Source of the DNA: Hanleya hanleyi
Taxonomy: Eukaryota; Mollusca; Polyplacophora; Lepidopleurida; Hanleyidae
DNA: 64,000 nucleotides
Assembly: GCA_036873755.1 (NCBI GenBank)
Contig: JAVTVY010019045.1
Coordinates: 1-64,000, forward strand
Reading direction: 5' to 3'
The notes beneath the pieces were generated by a model, which worked only from the letters and a program-made list of their open reading frames with translations, had not been told where the DNA came from and ran no database searches. The first letter of the stretch is position 1. The number at the start of each line of letters is the position of its first letter. Position numbers and translations under genes: made by a program. Shown in pieces: positions 11,901 to 26,900 of this stretch.

Positions 11901-14900
11901 TTCACTTGAATTACGGATATTAACCTGTATAAATAGTGATGGGTTATGCTAATCAAGGGTTACCCAAAGAATTTTAGCGTAACCCATATTTGGGTTAAGC
12001 AGAATTTTCAATTTGTGCAGTCCTGATGAAGGAAGCAAAAAAATTTTATTCTTGAGTTAATAAACAGGTATGAAGTTCATAAAGGACCCTTCTCCCAGTT
12101 AAATTAGTAAATGTATGGTTTTAATTTCACAACAGTTAACTAAATGTACCCGTTTCAAACATGGGAGACAGCACCACAGGACAAATGCCATATACACTGA
12201 ATATTCCAACCTAAACTTGATTCAGTTTTGTGGGACTGTGACCTTGACCTTTGACAAACTGATCTCAAAATGTATGGCTCCTCTTTGCCATGGGAGTAAG
12301 GTATACTAAAGTTTGGTACCAATCCACACCTTGAAACTAGAGATATCGCATGGACAACAAATGTTAATGGACGAATGGACATCACATTTAATACACGACT
12401 TCGTCTTAGACAGGCGTATGAAAATGTGACTTTTAATGATTTCTTGATTTTAGGGTCACAGTGACCTTGACCTTTGACACACATTTTGGTATGAAACACA
12501 TCATGTCCCTTTAATGTATGTACTTGCATAAATAAGTTATTTTTAATGATTTTCTGACTTTGGGACCTTGACCTAAATTTTGGTACACGACACATCGTCT
12601 TCCCTCAATGTATCAATGGACACAAAAAAATCATGGTTTTTATGAATTTCATGATTTTGGGGGTCACAGTGACCTAGACTATTGACCTTGACCTAAATTT
12701 TGGTACATGACAAACCGGCTCCCTGTAATTTCTCAATGGACTAAAAAAATCATGATTTTTAACAATTTCATGATTTTGGGGTCACAGTGACCTTGACCTA
12801 CATTTTGGTAGGTGGCACATCTGTCCCACTAATGTATCTACTGACACAAAAAATGTTATTTTTAATAATTTCCTGATTTTGGGGTCACAGTGACCTTTGA
12901 CCTTGACCTATTTTTTGGTATGGGACACTTCATTTCCCCCTATTGAATCCACTCACAAAAAATGAGAAATTTTTAATGATTTCCTGATTTTTCGATCACA
13001 CTGACCGTTGACCTCTGACCTCGACCTACATTTGGTATGCAATACATTGTCCCCCCCCCTAGGGCATCCACTCACCAAAAATTAGAACTGTAGATAGAAA
13101 ACTGTCAGTGATCAACGATTTCCTGATTTTAGGCAACAGTGACCTTTGACCTCTGACCTCGACCTCAATTTTGGTACACGACACATCGTCTCCACCTAGT
13201 GTATCCACTCACAAAAAATTGCAACTGTGGATAGAAAACGTTCACAGATATAGACCGGGCACGAACACTCAAGTGCTTTCCTGTTTTTGAGGCCAGTGAC
13301 CTTTGACCTCTGACCTCGACCTTGATTTTGGTACGCGACACATCGTCTAACCTTAAGATATCCACTCACCAAAAATTAGAACTGTAGATAGAAAACTGTC
13401 CCAGATATAGACCGGACACGAGGGACGGACGGACACACGGACAGACGGACGGAAACCGCTATCACATAATACGTCCGCCTTTTGGCGGGCGTATAAAAAT
13501 AATCAGTGTTTCTAATTTAGTAGTTGACCTGGGGTTGTTGTAACTCTGACTCAATTAGTCACTTTGATATACACAATAAATGCACAGTGAGTGCCAATTT
13601 AATACCAGTGTTCTACTCAAGTTGGTACAAACTCATTTGGAATAAGACCAGTAGTACAACGGTTTTTTCCCCCCCTCATGCTCATTTTTGTCTTGGAATA
13701 GAGATGTTTTTCGGTCAGGTTTTTAAGTTCATGATTCCGATTTAGTTTATCAACACTTTTCAAGACCCAGTTGCTTGTAAAGAATATGCAATTTACTTAT
13801 AACTGTACATCATACTAGTATTGCTAATATAATCAATTTATTGCAACAATGAAAACTAAACATTTTCCTCTTTCAGCTATAAAGTATTTACCACATTGAA
13901 CAATAAGTGTTTGCTCATTCATTCAAATGCATGTACTTGCTAGCTAAAACTAATGCATCTGTACGTTTGATAAATAGTTAGATTTAACTAATGTACTTCT
14001 GTGTGATTTGTCTGTATTATGTGCATTCATTTGTATGTTTGTTTTTTTTATTTTATTGTTCAAATATTGTGTACACATTCCTTTGTATACTATAGCATGG
14101 AAAAACCCTCACAAAATAGCAAAGACATTTGAAACATGAGGCAGCACCTAAAAGGTGCAAAAACCCCTCAGCCAGACAGTTTTAGTCAGTGTATATTGGT
14201 ACACAATGAATGGAAAATGCATATGTAAAAGCCTGAAAGATTTGGTTGAATGCAGTATAGATGCTTTGCTTGTAAAAGATTAAAATGTGATAAATTCAGT
14301 GTGGTATGTTGGATGAATTGGAGAACTATAAAATAAATAATTTCACATATCACGTGGGAAAAATATGGCGGAAGAACAAAAATATTCTGAACAAAAATAA
14401 AAGGTTGCAAGCCATTCTTGCTTTGAACCCTTATAATAATCTGAACAATTATAAAACTCTTCCGATTCTCAGTGGAAGTCAAGTAATATAGAGTTTTTGA
14501 TAGGAATACGAAGCTGCATGCGTATCTAAAACCCCTCGGCTCTGGGTGCCAGCCATTCACAAACTATTCAATTTGAACCATACTACGTGTACTTTGAAAA
14601 TATCCGGAACATCAAGCAGTCAAGTGACAAATATACATATTATCAAAGAAACTTGCAATCAGAAATGGCCGCAAATTTTTCCGTGCAATCAGAGAAACCG
14701 ACAGTCATTACTTGTCTCTTGATGTATCTATGATGTATACCAAGCATACTGAACACTTGAACAGTATCAAAGGATATATAGATCATCATTGATTTTACAT
14801 AAATTGAAAACGGCTGCCAAGGTTTCCATCCAATCATAGACATGAGATTGATCTAATCAAAACCCCTCGGCTTTCCCCAAGTGATTGAGACCCATGTGTA

Positions 14901-17900
14901 GTGTGAATTGGAGAAGAGATAGTTCTATGTGGGATGATCAAGATATACTGGTAGTTGGTTACATTCAGGCATACAGGACAGAAATGGAAAAATTATATAT
15001 CTGTAAAGTGGCATAACTTTGTAAAATATGGGTCGAGGGGTGCCACTTTTGATAGGCGTCTGACTTAGCACTCTGTAAAATAAGAACCGAGACAAATAAG
15101 CTGTACCGAACACGGATCTGCAGATATAACTTGTACATTCAGCTACAGATAACAAAATCGGAGATTATTACATCTGAAAGGGGCATAACTCCATAAGCAA
15201 AGGCGAGTAATCCTTTGTTGGCTTGTAGAATACAACAATAAGTATCCAAAATATAGTAGCTATACCGAACACAGTTCTGCAGATATAGTTGGTTACATTC
15301 AGGCATATAGGACAGAAATAGAAATTAATATATCAGTAAAGGGGCATAACTCTGTAAAGTATGGGCCGAGGGGCGCCACTTTCCATAGTCGTCTGACTTA
15401 GCACTACTGTAAAATAAGAACCGAGACGAATAAGCTGTACCGAACACGGATCTGCAGATATAACTTGCATATTCAACTACAGATAGCAAAATCGGAGATT
15501 ATTACATCCGAAAGGGGCATAACTCCATCAGCCGAGGCGAGTAATCCTTTGTTGGCTTGTCGAATACAGGAATATAAATAAGTTTCCAAAATATAGTAGC
15601 TATATCGAACACAGTTCTGCAGATATAGTTGGTTACATTCAGGGATATAGGACAGAAATAGAAACTAATATATCTGTAAAGGGGCATAACTCTGTAAAGT
15701 ATGGGCCGGGGGGCGCCACTTTCGATTGGCGTCTGACTTAGCACTCTGTGAAATAAGAATCAAGACGAATAAGCTGTACCGAACACAGATCTGCAGATAT
15801 AACTTGTACATTCAGCTACAACTAACAAAATCGAAGATTATTACATCCGAAAGGGGCATAACTCCATAAGCCGAGGCGAGTAATCCTTTGTTGGCTTGTA
15901 GAATACAACAATATAAACAAGTTTCCCAAATATAGTAGCTATACTGAACACAGTTCTAGTTGGTTACATTCAGGCATACAGGACAGAAATAGAAATTAAA
16001 AAATCTGTAAAGGGGCAGAACTCTGTAAAATATGGGCCGAGGGAAGCCATTTTCGATAGGCGTCTGACTTAGCACTATATAAATAAGTGTTGTAAATTTG
16101 GTGGTTGTGTCTCGAGCGGTTTTGCCTAAAATGCGGTAACGGACGGACGGACGTACGGACGTACGGAAATACGGACGGACGTACATGGCGACGACAATAC
16201 CCCGAGGCCAAAATGGCCGAGGGGTAAAAACGGTTCTGTCATTCATTTTTACTCTCTTGATGTACTGATGATGTATACAAAGTCTTGCATCAAACACTTG
16301 AACAGTACCAGAGGTATAGATTTTGCATAAATTGAAGATGGCAATCAAGTTTTCCACCTAATCAGAGAAATTGGTTGTCACTAATTGTAAGTTTCTTGAT
16401 GTATCAATGATTTATAGTTTCATATGAAGCACTAAATGGTATCAGATATAGATCATTAATGATTTTGCATACATTAAAATGGTCGCCAAAAAGATTTCCG
16501 CCCAATCAGAGAAACCAGTTCTGTCATTCACTGTAAGTCTCTTGGTGCAATGATGTATATCAAATTTTACATGGAGCACTTGGAACAGTATCAGAGATAG
16601 AGATCATTAATAATTTTGCCTAAATTAAAGATGGCCGCCTATCCTTCCCGTCATTCAGAGGAACTGACGTGGTTTTTTATTGCAAGTCTCTTGATACATC
16701 GATGCTGTGTACCAAGTTTCATATAGAACACTTAAATGGTACCAGAGATATACATCATTAAAAATTTTGCCTAAATTAAAGATGGCCGCCAAGGCTTCAA
16801 CCAAATCAGCGAAACTGGTTTGGTCATTCCTTTACAGTTTCTTGATGTATCGATAATCTATATGAAATGGTTTCCAAGATACATAAGATTCATGGTTTTG
16901 CATAAATTAAAGATGGCCGCTAAAGTTTGCACCCAATCGGGTCCATGCAGATTCAATAGGGTTCTGGGTCACGAGCATATGCATGTGCACGGCAAGTTTG
17001 GTGTGCCTAGGGTAAGTCGTTCTGAAGATATCTTGATAACGAGAAAGCTGTAACGGTTTCGCATAAATTAAAGATGGCCGCCAAAGTTTCCAACCAATCG
17101 GGTCCAGATTCAATAGGCTTGTGGTTGACCACCCAACAATACTGCATACCAAATTTGAAGTCTCTAGAAGCAACGGTTTGGCTTCTAGACCGGTCACAAG
17201 GGGTAAAAATGAAAAATGTGCATAAGCTTATGTAAGACCACACCAAATCAGACACTGCACCGGATATTGTAAAAATTCGGAACATAAGAATAAAGTACTC
17301 ACATTTTTCTCTACACTATCCCACTTTTGTTTGGCCATTTTTGCTGAGAAACCAAACCGACTAGTTCCCAAATTACGTCGCCGCTTTGGTGTAGAAGAGA
17401 CTGGAGCTGTGATAGAGACAATGAATACAGATTACCATGTAAATGTAATCTCTAGATTCATTTCTGACCAGGGAAAACATGAAACAACATGGATTTCATT
17501 GATGAAGCAAAGCTTTCAGAACTATGACATTAGCTTTTCAAGTCCTATCATAGAATTACATTATAAGTAGTAATAAATGAACTTCTGGATAGATATGTCA
17601 ATTATGTTGTTGAATTGATGTTAAATGTTCTATTCGTGTACATGTTTTTTAAATTACCATCCTACTGTAATACTTCACAGTGCTGTGAACAACAATGAAC
17701 TTACCAACAGGTACTGTTACTGGACGGTCATATTTTTCAAGTCTACCAGCAGCTTTCTTGGACATAGGTTTTTGTCTTTTTCTGAGAGCTTCAACCTTCA
17801 AAGAAAAACAACATATCATTGTGGTCAAATTATATGTTCACATCAGGCAATTATATGCCTGTTTCAGTGATATAAGGTGAATAAATGATACTACATGGTG

Positions 17901-20900
17901 AATGTTTGAATAAAACAATCAGAGATACAGACCTCTTCCTGTTTTCTCTTTAGGATATTCTCCTTTGCGCGTTTCTCCGCCTCCAGTGTTCGTATCTTGT
18001 TTTCATTGACGCGCTGTTCTTTTTTGAGTTGTGTGACCTCTCTCGTCCTCCTTGCCTCGCTATGTTTATTCTTCTCGGCATCGTCCTTGATCTGCTTCAT
18101 AAGTCGCACCTACAACACCATGTATCAGAGTGAGAAAACAGTCATCAACATGCAGTTATCTACCCCTTTTACAGCAAACCCTCCTTTACACTACTGCTGC
18201 ATTCAGAGTAAGGGCTGTTCCAGAAAAAAGTACATGGGGGGGGACAGACGGCACTTCATATATTTACGTATGGGTCGTGGGGTAAACGAGTTATATGATT
18301 ACATGGGTGGTTGTCTGAATGATAAACTGATTTATGTGGGTTGTGGGTGATGGAAAAGAAAACTAAATTCTGGTGGTTGTTGGGGGATTTAATAAAATTA
18401 ATAAAAGTTGCACAAAATAAATCTAGAAGGCGAGTTCTCCTTTACCGAATACCTGATGAATTCCTTTTTTTGATGGGTCGCCACGGCAAGAATTGCGCGA
18501 TCGAGAAGATGTTCGTCTGAATTCACTCATCAGAATTTACCCTCGGGGCGATTATTCTGTTATAAGGAGGCACATTATGTGACACAGTTTGTGTGTGCAG
18601 AGGAATATGTTCGAATACAGGAAATACCGAATGTAGTGACATGATCAATCTCGACCAATAGAACATTTTCAGAATCTCAAGAAAATTTCCGGACTTTCAG
18701 TCTCATCCGACCATGTTGTTGTTGTTGCTATTTTTGTAGATAATGAATCTCCGTTAAACCATTCTAGCAAACGGAAAATCTTTTGGCTTGGGTTTGAGAA
18801 TGCCTCAAAAATATAAATTATGTGAATAGAATTCGAGTTATGTACCTCCGGTTCAATAAGTTCGAAATAACTGGTTCCCGTGCGTTTATACATTGATTTC
18901 CAGAACAGTGCGTTCTCCCCGCAGAGTCGTATTTCCCAAAATAGACTCAGCCGACTCAGCTTTCCTGTTAAGTAGGTCAGGGAAAGCTGAATGCCTGTAG
19001 CTCTGTCTGCAGTCTGAGCAGCTGAGGGCGTGTTGTTTTCGTCCCGCGAATGTAACTGGAAGCAGTACGTAACCGCGTGTTTGTTGGCGGCAGTTTTCAC
19101 AGGGAAGTTTCTATGGCTCACTGTTGACAATGTCAGACGTATATTTGTAGTTTTCAGTCGACTATGTACAAAATTGTTGACAGTACGACTGACATAACGA
19201 ACCTTGGAGTCAAAAACAAATTTAAATGGTCATGGCTGGAGGAAAAATAAATATCAGTGGTGTCTGACGATATGGATAACCTGGCTATGCATGATTGTGC
19301 ATGTTGTGCAACGATAAACTGAAATACATAACCACTGGCAAGAGTGACTTGAATAATCATTTTAAACTTGCAAAAAATCTCAAATCTTATAGAATATTTG
19401 CGTAGAAGTTGTGCCCAGCTGGGCTAAAACGCAATCATACATACAAAAAAACATACAAAACAAACTGAACATCAGACAACAGATAAAACATGCAAATAAT
19501 AAAAGGGTTTCCATTTACCCGACATTAAAATAGCCATATTTTATAATAATCATAGGCATGCTGAGGTGTATATATTTATAGGTGATCAGTGATTCTATAG
19601 AACATCAAACATGTATACTAACCCAAGAGGCTGAAACAGTCGTAGGCAAATTTTGCGATTGCTTTAGCCATGATAAAGTTTGAGCCATCAACAAGTTGCT
19701 TGAAAATGAGACTTTGCATTGTCTGTTCACTGCCTAGCTAAAATAGTGTCTCCCTTCCAGCAACGCTATGCCGACGACAAATACATTTCCCTGTTGGTAA
19801 CTCGAACATCTCCATCACACACTTATTATTACCTTTGCGCCCTATTGGACATTCATTAACTTGAGAAAATGGCCCACGATGAATAAAAATACCATAATCG
19901 ATGTTGTGATCATCATCCCCTGTATACACAGGGTCTATTTTGACGCAAATGCCCATCTTCTTGACCCTCAATTTCAGGTCATTTTGAGGCTCCATAAGGA
20001 TAATTTTATCGTCTGTAATTAATATCTGACCGATGAGGGTCAATTTAGTCTGCCATTTCGGTATTTTTATTTATCACGGCCCATTTTCTGAAGTTAATGA
20101 AGGTTGTTGGCATAGCATTGAGGGAAGGGAGATGCTATGAATCTTAGCTATTCACTGCCTCGCAATCTCATGTTGAGTGGACAGGGCCAATTTCATTTGC
20201 TTCCAATAGTGTGACGTCTACATCACAGGTGTTCAGATTTTTTTACAAAGATCCACTCCAATCTCTGTTCGAAGAGCGGCACCTTCAGTGGTTTGGCTGA
20301 GTTGATGAAAATGGCGGAATTTTTTTTTTACAAAGACCCACTCCAATCTCTGATCGAGGAGCGGCACCTTCAATGGTTTGGCTGGGTTGATGAGAATGTC
20401 GGGGAAAGAGTTGTTGAAGAGTTTCTTAAGGCAGTAAATTTGGGGCAATACTGGTCGCCTTTTGACAAATCGGGTTTGGTGATTTACATCAGTTAAGGAA
20501 TATATCTATATAAGAAATAGATGAACTGAAGGAATCAATTTTGGGGGAAAAAAGTGAGACATTTCAAACGATTTATCAATTTTCTGGGAACAGAAGTTGG
20601 GCCAACGCCGGCAACAGAACTGCATGGTACAACAACGAAGAATATTTTTTTATACATATATATATTTGGATGTCCAGTGTATATAACCAATTTTAAGTGA
20701 CAATATTGCCTGGAGGTAGAGAGATACATGTACAAATACAAAAATGCAAATAACAACAGTACAGAAAATACAGTTTTATGAATTGTTGGCTTGAAGATAT
20801 TTTTTTTATTTACATAGGTTGTTGGGTTGAAGTACGTTTATTTTAAGTACATGGGTTGTTGGGTTGAAAGTAACTGTATATCTAAATCTGGTGGTGGTTG

Positions 20901-23900
20901 GTTACAAATTATATTCAATAATATGGGTGGTGGGGATAAAAATATATTTAATTACATGGGTGGTGGGGGCAAAAAAAAAGTGCCCCATGCGTTTTTTTCT
21001 GGAACAGCCCTAAGCTGTATTTTGAGTAGAGAAGAGTAAGTAAATATCCATCATAGCTCTCTAGATTCGTATCTAATACCACTTATGCCGGTGCTAGGGG
21101 CCGTGTGGTCATGTCATCCAAGTTGCCACATGAACAGGTAAAATAAAAGCGTACCTGAGATACAACACATATCACGAATCGTTAGATTCTAGGTATGTGC
21201 TTTAGAATGGGTTAACCAGAAGACTATATACTGTGAAGTCATGTGGCTCTGTCAGTATGGCGGCATCTCTTCCCACTTCCCTTATATCAGGGATTCATAG
21301 AAGTCCAAAATTTTGCCACCGGATACTGAAATTTCAGTATTTTTTTTACCTCAATTGAGTTTTTATCAGTTTTTGCCACCGGCGTCCTGATTGCTATTCA
21401 GTTTATTTGTGTTTTTGCCGCCGCCATATGTAATGGTTCTGAGAAAGACTTTAAAGCTTAGAATAAAGTAATATAACATCGAATTTGACATAATCATTGA
21501 ACTGTCATTGAATTTATTTGAACAAGAATAGAATATTCCATCACCACAAAGTCAGCCTCCTAGGGGTGCAGTGTATCGGAGATTGCTCAATTCCCATCTC
21601 CTACCGACAACTGCACCCCAATTACCAGCATTGTTTCAGTTATGAAAATATTTTTGTCAATTTAAACACAGGAAGGAAGCAATCAGAGATTGCTCAATTG
21701 TATGCCCCCCCGTTCCACTTTAATCCGACACTGCCCCGCCATTGTTCTGCATTTCTTTATTGGTTGGTGGAGGCCTAATTTGGATAATTATAAAAATTCT
21801 GTCTCAGTCACTTTTTTGCCATGCCTCACATAATACATATTCCAAGTATTAAGCAACAAGTGATACTACGATGCTTCGATGCAAGATGGTCGCCAGGGCT
21901 TTCGCCAAATCCGAAAATGTGACCTGGTTATGAGACCTACATTCATTGGGAGTATATTGTGGTGAAATTATGAAGCGATCAGTGAACTTTGAATTTTGCA
22001 CCCAATTCACTGTTTTTGGGGCAATTTCATACTTCAGGACCTATGTTGTCTGCTTTGGAATGTAGAATAACATATAATATAGCCATTTTCCTGGTTCAAA
22101 TCGGCTATGGACTGAGATCCAGCTTGGACAAATAAATATATCCCATTCACTTAGGTTTAAACAAAGGGCCATAACTCTTGAAAATATAACCGAAAACAGA
22201 GTAACTTCACGCTGCACACCTATGGGTCACTGACCACGTCCTGCAAATTTCATACTTGTTCATACAATATTAACCGAGATCCAGACTTACAAATCCCAAT
22301 TCACGAAGATTTGAAGAAAAAGGGGCCATAACTCTTGAAAATATAGGCGAAATGTGGAGAAACTTCACGCTGCACAACTACAGGGCACTGACCATATATC
22401 CTGCAAATTTCATAATTGTCTATACAATATTAACCGAGATCCAGCCCGGACAAGTTCCAATTCACAAAGATTTGAAGAAAAAAGGGCCATAACTCTTGAA
22501 AATATATGCGAAACGCGGAGAAACTTCACGCTGCACAACTACAGGGCACTGACCACACATCCTGCAAATTTCATAATTGTCCATACAATATTAATCGAGA
22601 TCCAGCCCGGACAAGTCCCAATTCATGGAGAATTCAGGAACAAAGGGCTATAACTCTTGAAAATATGAGCGAAACGTGGAGAAACTTTACGCTGCACAAC
22701 TGTGGGTCACTAACCACATATCATGCAAATTTCATACTTGTCCATACAATATTAACCAAGATACAGCCCGGACAAGTCCCATTCACAGAGATTTCAGAAA
22801 AAGGGCCATAACTCTTGAAAATTATACCGGAACTCGGAAAAAACTCTACGCTGCACAACTACGAGCCACTGGCCACATTCTATGCAAGTTTCAATCCTGT
22901 CCATCAAATATTAACCGAGATATTGCCCGGACAAGATATTCGGACGGACGGACAGACAGACGGACGGACAAAGCGATCGCTATATGCCCCCCCTCTAGTT
23001 AGAGGGGGGGCATAATAATCCATATCCATAGAGATTTCATGTTGTATGAATGGATTGGTTTTTCTTAAGTGGAATTGTGCAAAATGACTCAATGTGCATG
23101 ACAATTTACTAAATTCATTTCAGGAAAATATATCCAAGATAGAACTTGACATTTTAAGAACGTGTTTTACTCCTTCCGGACTGTCTCTAACCCTACTACA
23201 GTGCTGTCGATGTCAGAGTGCCAGGCTGTCAAGCAGTGTTGAACCTTTCAAAATGGGTTCAAAAACGCCCCGGTGACTCAAGGCGTTGGAATTGACAAAT
23301 AAAATGAAATAATGAATGATATTTGATGCACGATACATTAATTTGAAACCCTGAACATACATTCGGAACATATCTGGCATTTTACAGCTTTGGAAATATT
23401 TAGGAAACGTAATTTGGCCAAAATATTGTACCGTAACACTCACGTAAGAAGTTTTATCACTTTCAGATTACTACCGATGGACGGTCTGTTTTGCTTCATT
23501 CCGACTAAATAACTGTCTAAAATCTGATAGATGTCACGATATGTATTCCTGATTACACTTAGGATAAAGAATACTGAAAATTTATTAAACACTCGGTAAA
23601 AATCCTGTTGTTTACCCGACGCGTGGTTTCGGTGAGCGAAGCCAAACGCCATTGTGATTCTATCGGCGCATGCGCACTCAAGCGATATTTTATGGTTGAC
23701 CAATCAGTAAGTCGGGTTATGTCAGGTGATCAGGTTTTCGCGGGAATGAATGAAAAGAATTTAAAACACATGACCATTTTATCCAATAACATCGATGCAT
23801 TTCTACTACGTCTAAAAACTTTTTAAACGGAGTTGTTGGTCGAATTGCGAGTTTTAGCATTCACCGGAATTGAGTTTATAGCTGAGAAATTGAATATTTA

Positions 23901-26900
23901 CTGTGTTAAACGCACACACTTCAGTTTTTTACAGCCCGAATTGAGTTTCCTAGTCAATTTTGCCACCGAATACCAGTGGCAAAAACCGACGTGTATGAAT
24001 CCCTGTATATGCGTTGTAATATGATTTAATGTCACATTCAACAATATTTCAATCATATCATCGAGTCCTATTTCTTTTCACACTAGGTACCCCACTGCTA
24101 GGGTCGTATATCTTTTACCGGAAACTCCAAATCAGAGTAGCTGTATTAGAGGAGCGAGCGAGTGAATATCATTTAACGTCACTTTCAACACTATTCAAAT
24201 GACAACGTTCAGGTCCCGGCAACCCCATGAGTTGGGTCCTATACCTTTTCAAACTCAGGAGATACATGGGTGCCCCAGTTAGTTGCCTCTCACGACCAGC
24301 TCTGTGAGGGAATGGGGACCATTCTTACCAAAACCTGGAGTTATTTTTTTGTAAGAATATGTATTTAGAGTAGATTAGCTATATTTAGAGTAGCTGCCCT
24401 TGGTAGATGCCAATCACTGCAGGAACATGACCAATATATACTTCTTTTCAGAAGACTAATAAATGTACTTTTAGATGTAACGTATATTATGTAGATCTGA
24501 CAGTACTTCAACCTCTGACATAATGATGTAAGCAGGGATGAGCGAGTGATCAAGTTCTACCCTCACTTTCAACAACCTTTCAGTCATATCATGTTTGGGT
24601 GCAATTCCGTTTTACACCCTGCAACTCCACGGGTGCCGCAGGCAGTCACCTCTTATGACAAGTTGTCTCAGTAACTGAGGCCCTGATATTCACACCATGA
24701 TTGGGGTGTGCACGAGGACAACCCAGGTCAATCCCCGGGAGGGTGGAACCACTATCAGCTTCAAAATGGAAGAATTTTGTGAACTCTCACCAGTCTTTTT
24801 TCAGCAGCAAAGCATGCTGAAGCATCATGATGGGCTCTTGGTCTCTCCATATTATTCATGTTGAGAGGTGTTCGACAATAACGAAAGCCATGGTATCATT
24901 ATGGCCTGTGTCTAAGTTTCAGAATAATGACAGAGTATATGGGGGGTGTGGGCGGTGGTATTAGGGTGAAGTGTCGAAATATGGGGTTTCTATACAGAAC
25001 CCCATGCTTTATATAAAAATACACCAAAGTGTGAAATGCACTTTGGGTGAAACGAGAAATAAATGGTTTAACTCAAAAAGAACTCTATATTTTCCCCGTG
25101 GTCAAATTAGTAAATCTGTGCAATTTTATACCTTTGCCAAATCCAACGTCACTGTCCATTCATTCCGGCTCACTGAGATTATGGCGGGCTTCTTTCTCAA
25201 TTCTGATTGGTCTCTCTGCTGAGTCTGCCATAGTTGAATGGGTATTCCATATAAGGTTTGCCGGAGGCATGTCGCAACATTCGCGACTGATCAATCAGAA
25301 TTGAGAAAGAAGCCCTTCATAATCTTGGTGAGCCGGGATGAATGGACAGTGACGTTGTATTTGGATCGGCCAGCAAAGGTATAAAATTGCACAAATTTTA
25401 CTAATTTGGTGATGGGAATATATAGATTGACACTTGTAGATGCTGATGTATTTTATTTGGAGGTAAAGCGTTTATTTCTCGTTTCATCCAAAGTGCGTAT
25501 CACACCTTGGGGTATTTTTATATAAAGCATGGGGTTATGTATAGAGATCCCATATTTCGACACTTCTCCGTAATACCACCGCCCACACCCCCCAAAACTC
25601 TTGTTTTGAGGGCCTGTGGACAGAACGCACTACACATGTTCTGATGATCAATTTCTTCAATTTCCTTATGAATGGAAGATACAAGTTTAGTTTTATGTGG
25701 TCAAATGTGTTTACTTTGTACATGTCATAATGTGTCACTTTCGTGGAGTTTAAGAAAACTAAATTCTGGGCTTGATTTTGACGGTGGAATTCTCTGCAAT
25801 ATCCCACAACATCAGAGCATCACAATGGAAAGATACCGTCAATCTTCCATGTAGTATTTACTGTCCAGGCCTTTTGTATTACTGAAAAGCCTAATGTCTA
25901 GATTCACAGACAAACTATTATTGACCTTGGTCTACATAAAAGATGGATATATTGTTCAATAGGTACAGCTCAGATAAGATGTTATACAAACCTTGGTTTT
26001 CTTCATCTCCTGTTGTTCATGTTGCAGTGTTTTCAGTTGCTTCTCATAATGAGACTGGTTCTTCAATAATTTAGCGTGCTCCTTCCGAGCTGCCTGCATT
26101 TTTTTCGCTTCATTTTGCAAGTCGTTCAATTTTTTCTCAAACTGATCTCGTATTTTCTTGGCCTTCTCTTCTGAATGAGATTCTACTTGACCTGGAAAGT
26201 AAGAACCTAACATGATCATAAATGCATCAACAATATTCAAACACAGCAAGGAAGCAATCAGAGATTGCTCAATTGTATGACCCCCCACCCTTCCGATTTA
26301 ATCCGACACTGCCCCGCCATTGTTCTGTTCTGTATTGGTCGGTGGACGCCTAATTTAGATAATTCTAAAAATTCTGTTTGAGTCACTTTTTTTGGCATGC
26401 CTCGCATAATACATATTCCAAGTATCGACCAACAAGTAATAATACAATGTTTTGATGCAAGATGGTCGCCAGGGCTTTCGCCAAATTCGAAAATGTGACC
26501 TGGTTATGAGACCTACATTCCTTGGGAGTATATTGTGGTGAAATTATGAAGCGATCAGTGAACTTTGAAGTTTGCACCCAATTCAATTTTTTGGGGGAAA
26601 TTTCATACTTCAGGACATATGTGGTCTGCTTTGGAACGTAGAAATTAAACATTTATAGCCATTTTCCCAGTCCAAATCGGTTATGGACTGAGATCCAGCC
26701 TGAACAAAATAAATATATTCCATTCACTTAGGTTTGATGAACTAAGGGCCATAACTCTTGAAAATATAACTGAAAGCAGAGAAACTTCACGCTGCACAAC
26801 TATAGGGCACTGACCACATATCCTGCAAATTTCAAAATTGTCCATACAATATTAACCGAGATCCAGCCCCGACAAGTCCCAATTCACGGAGATTTCAGGA

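Larger units (their letters stand above)
18212..21010. mobile_element. Harbinger-like DNA transposon or derivative (TAA duplication)
   Basis: Terminal repeats GGGCTGTTCCAGAAAAAA at 18212 and its inverse TTTTTTCTGGAACAGCCC at 20993-21010; TAA flanks both ends (18209-18211, 21011-21013). A 3-bp TWA duplication is the PIF/Harbinger habit. Inside are several same-orientation copies of TACATGGGTGGT/GTTG motifs near both ends, an 85-bp tandem duplication (20239-20405), and two minus-strand open frames (18669-19130, 153 residues; 19738-20043, 101 residues, Cys-rich end). I recognise neither as a transposase. It sits in the intron between exons 17 and 18. Confidence 0.85.
21288..24005. mobile_element. 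hAT-like element (CAGGGATTCATA), 5-bp duplication, split by a tandem-repeat element
   Basis: CAGGGATTCATAGAAGTCC at 21288 is inverted at the right end (GACGTGTATGAATCCCTG, to 24005), with TATAT flanking both sides. Subterminal 'TTTTGCCACCGG' occurs near both ends in opposite orientation. The interior is interrupted by the element at 21701-23014. The right half has an open frame at 23608-23826 with no recognised domain and a promoter-like stretch at 23666-23704. Confidence 0.82.

Noticed and set aside
18669..19130. 153-codon minus frame as a host gene
   Set aside because: Lies wholly inside the TAA-flanked transposon and has no recognised domain; kept only as an unassigned frame within that element.
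20293..20496. Possible LINE reverse-transcriptase tail ([11 protein letters not shown])
   Set aside because: Only a few residues resemble the family; no upstream catalytic motif, and the frame lies over an 85-bp duplication.
22354..23015. Overlapping frames with Cys/His repeats ([10 protein letters not shown])
   Set aside because: Shadows of the 145-bp tandem repeat; the same pattern recurs at 26984-27340 with shifted frames.
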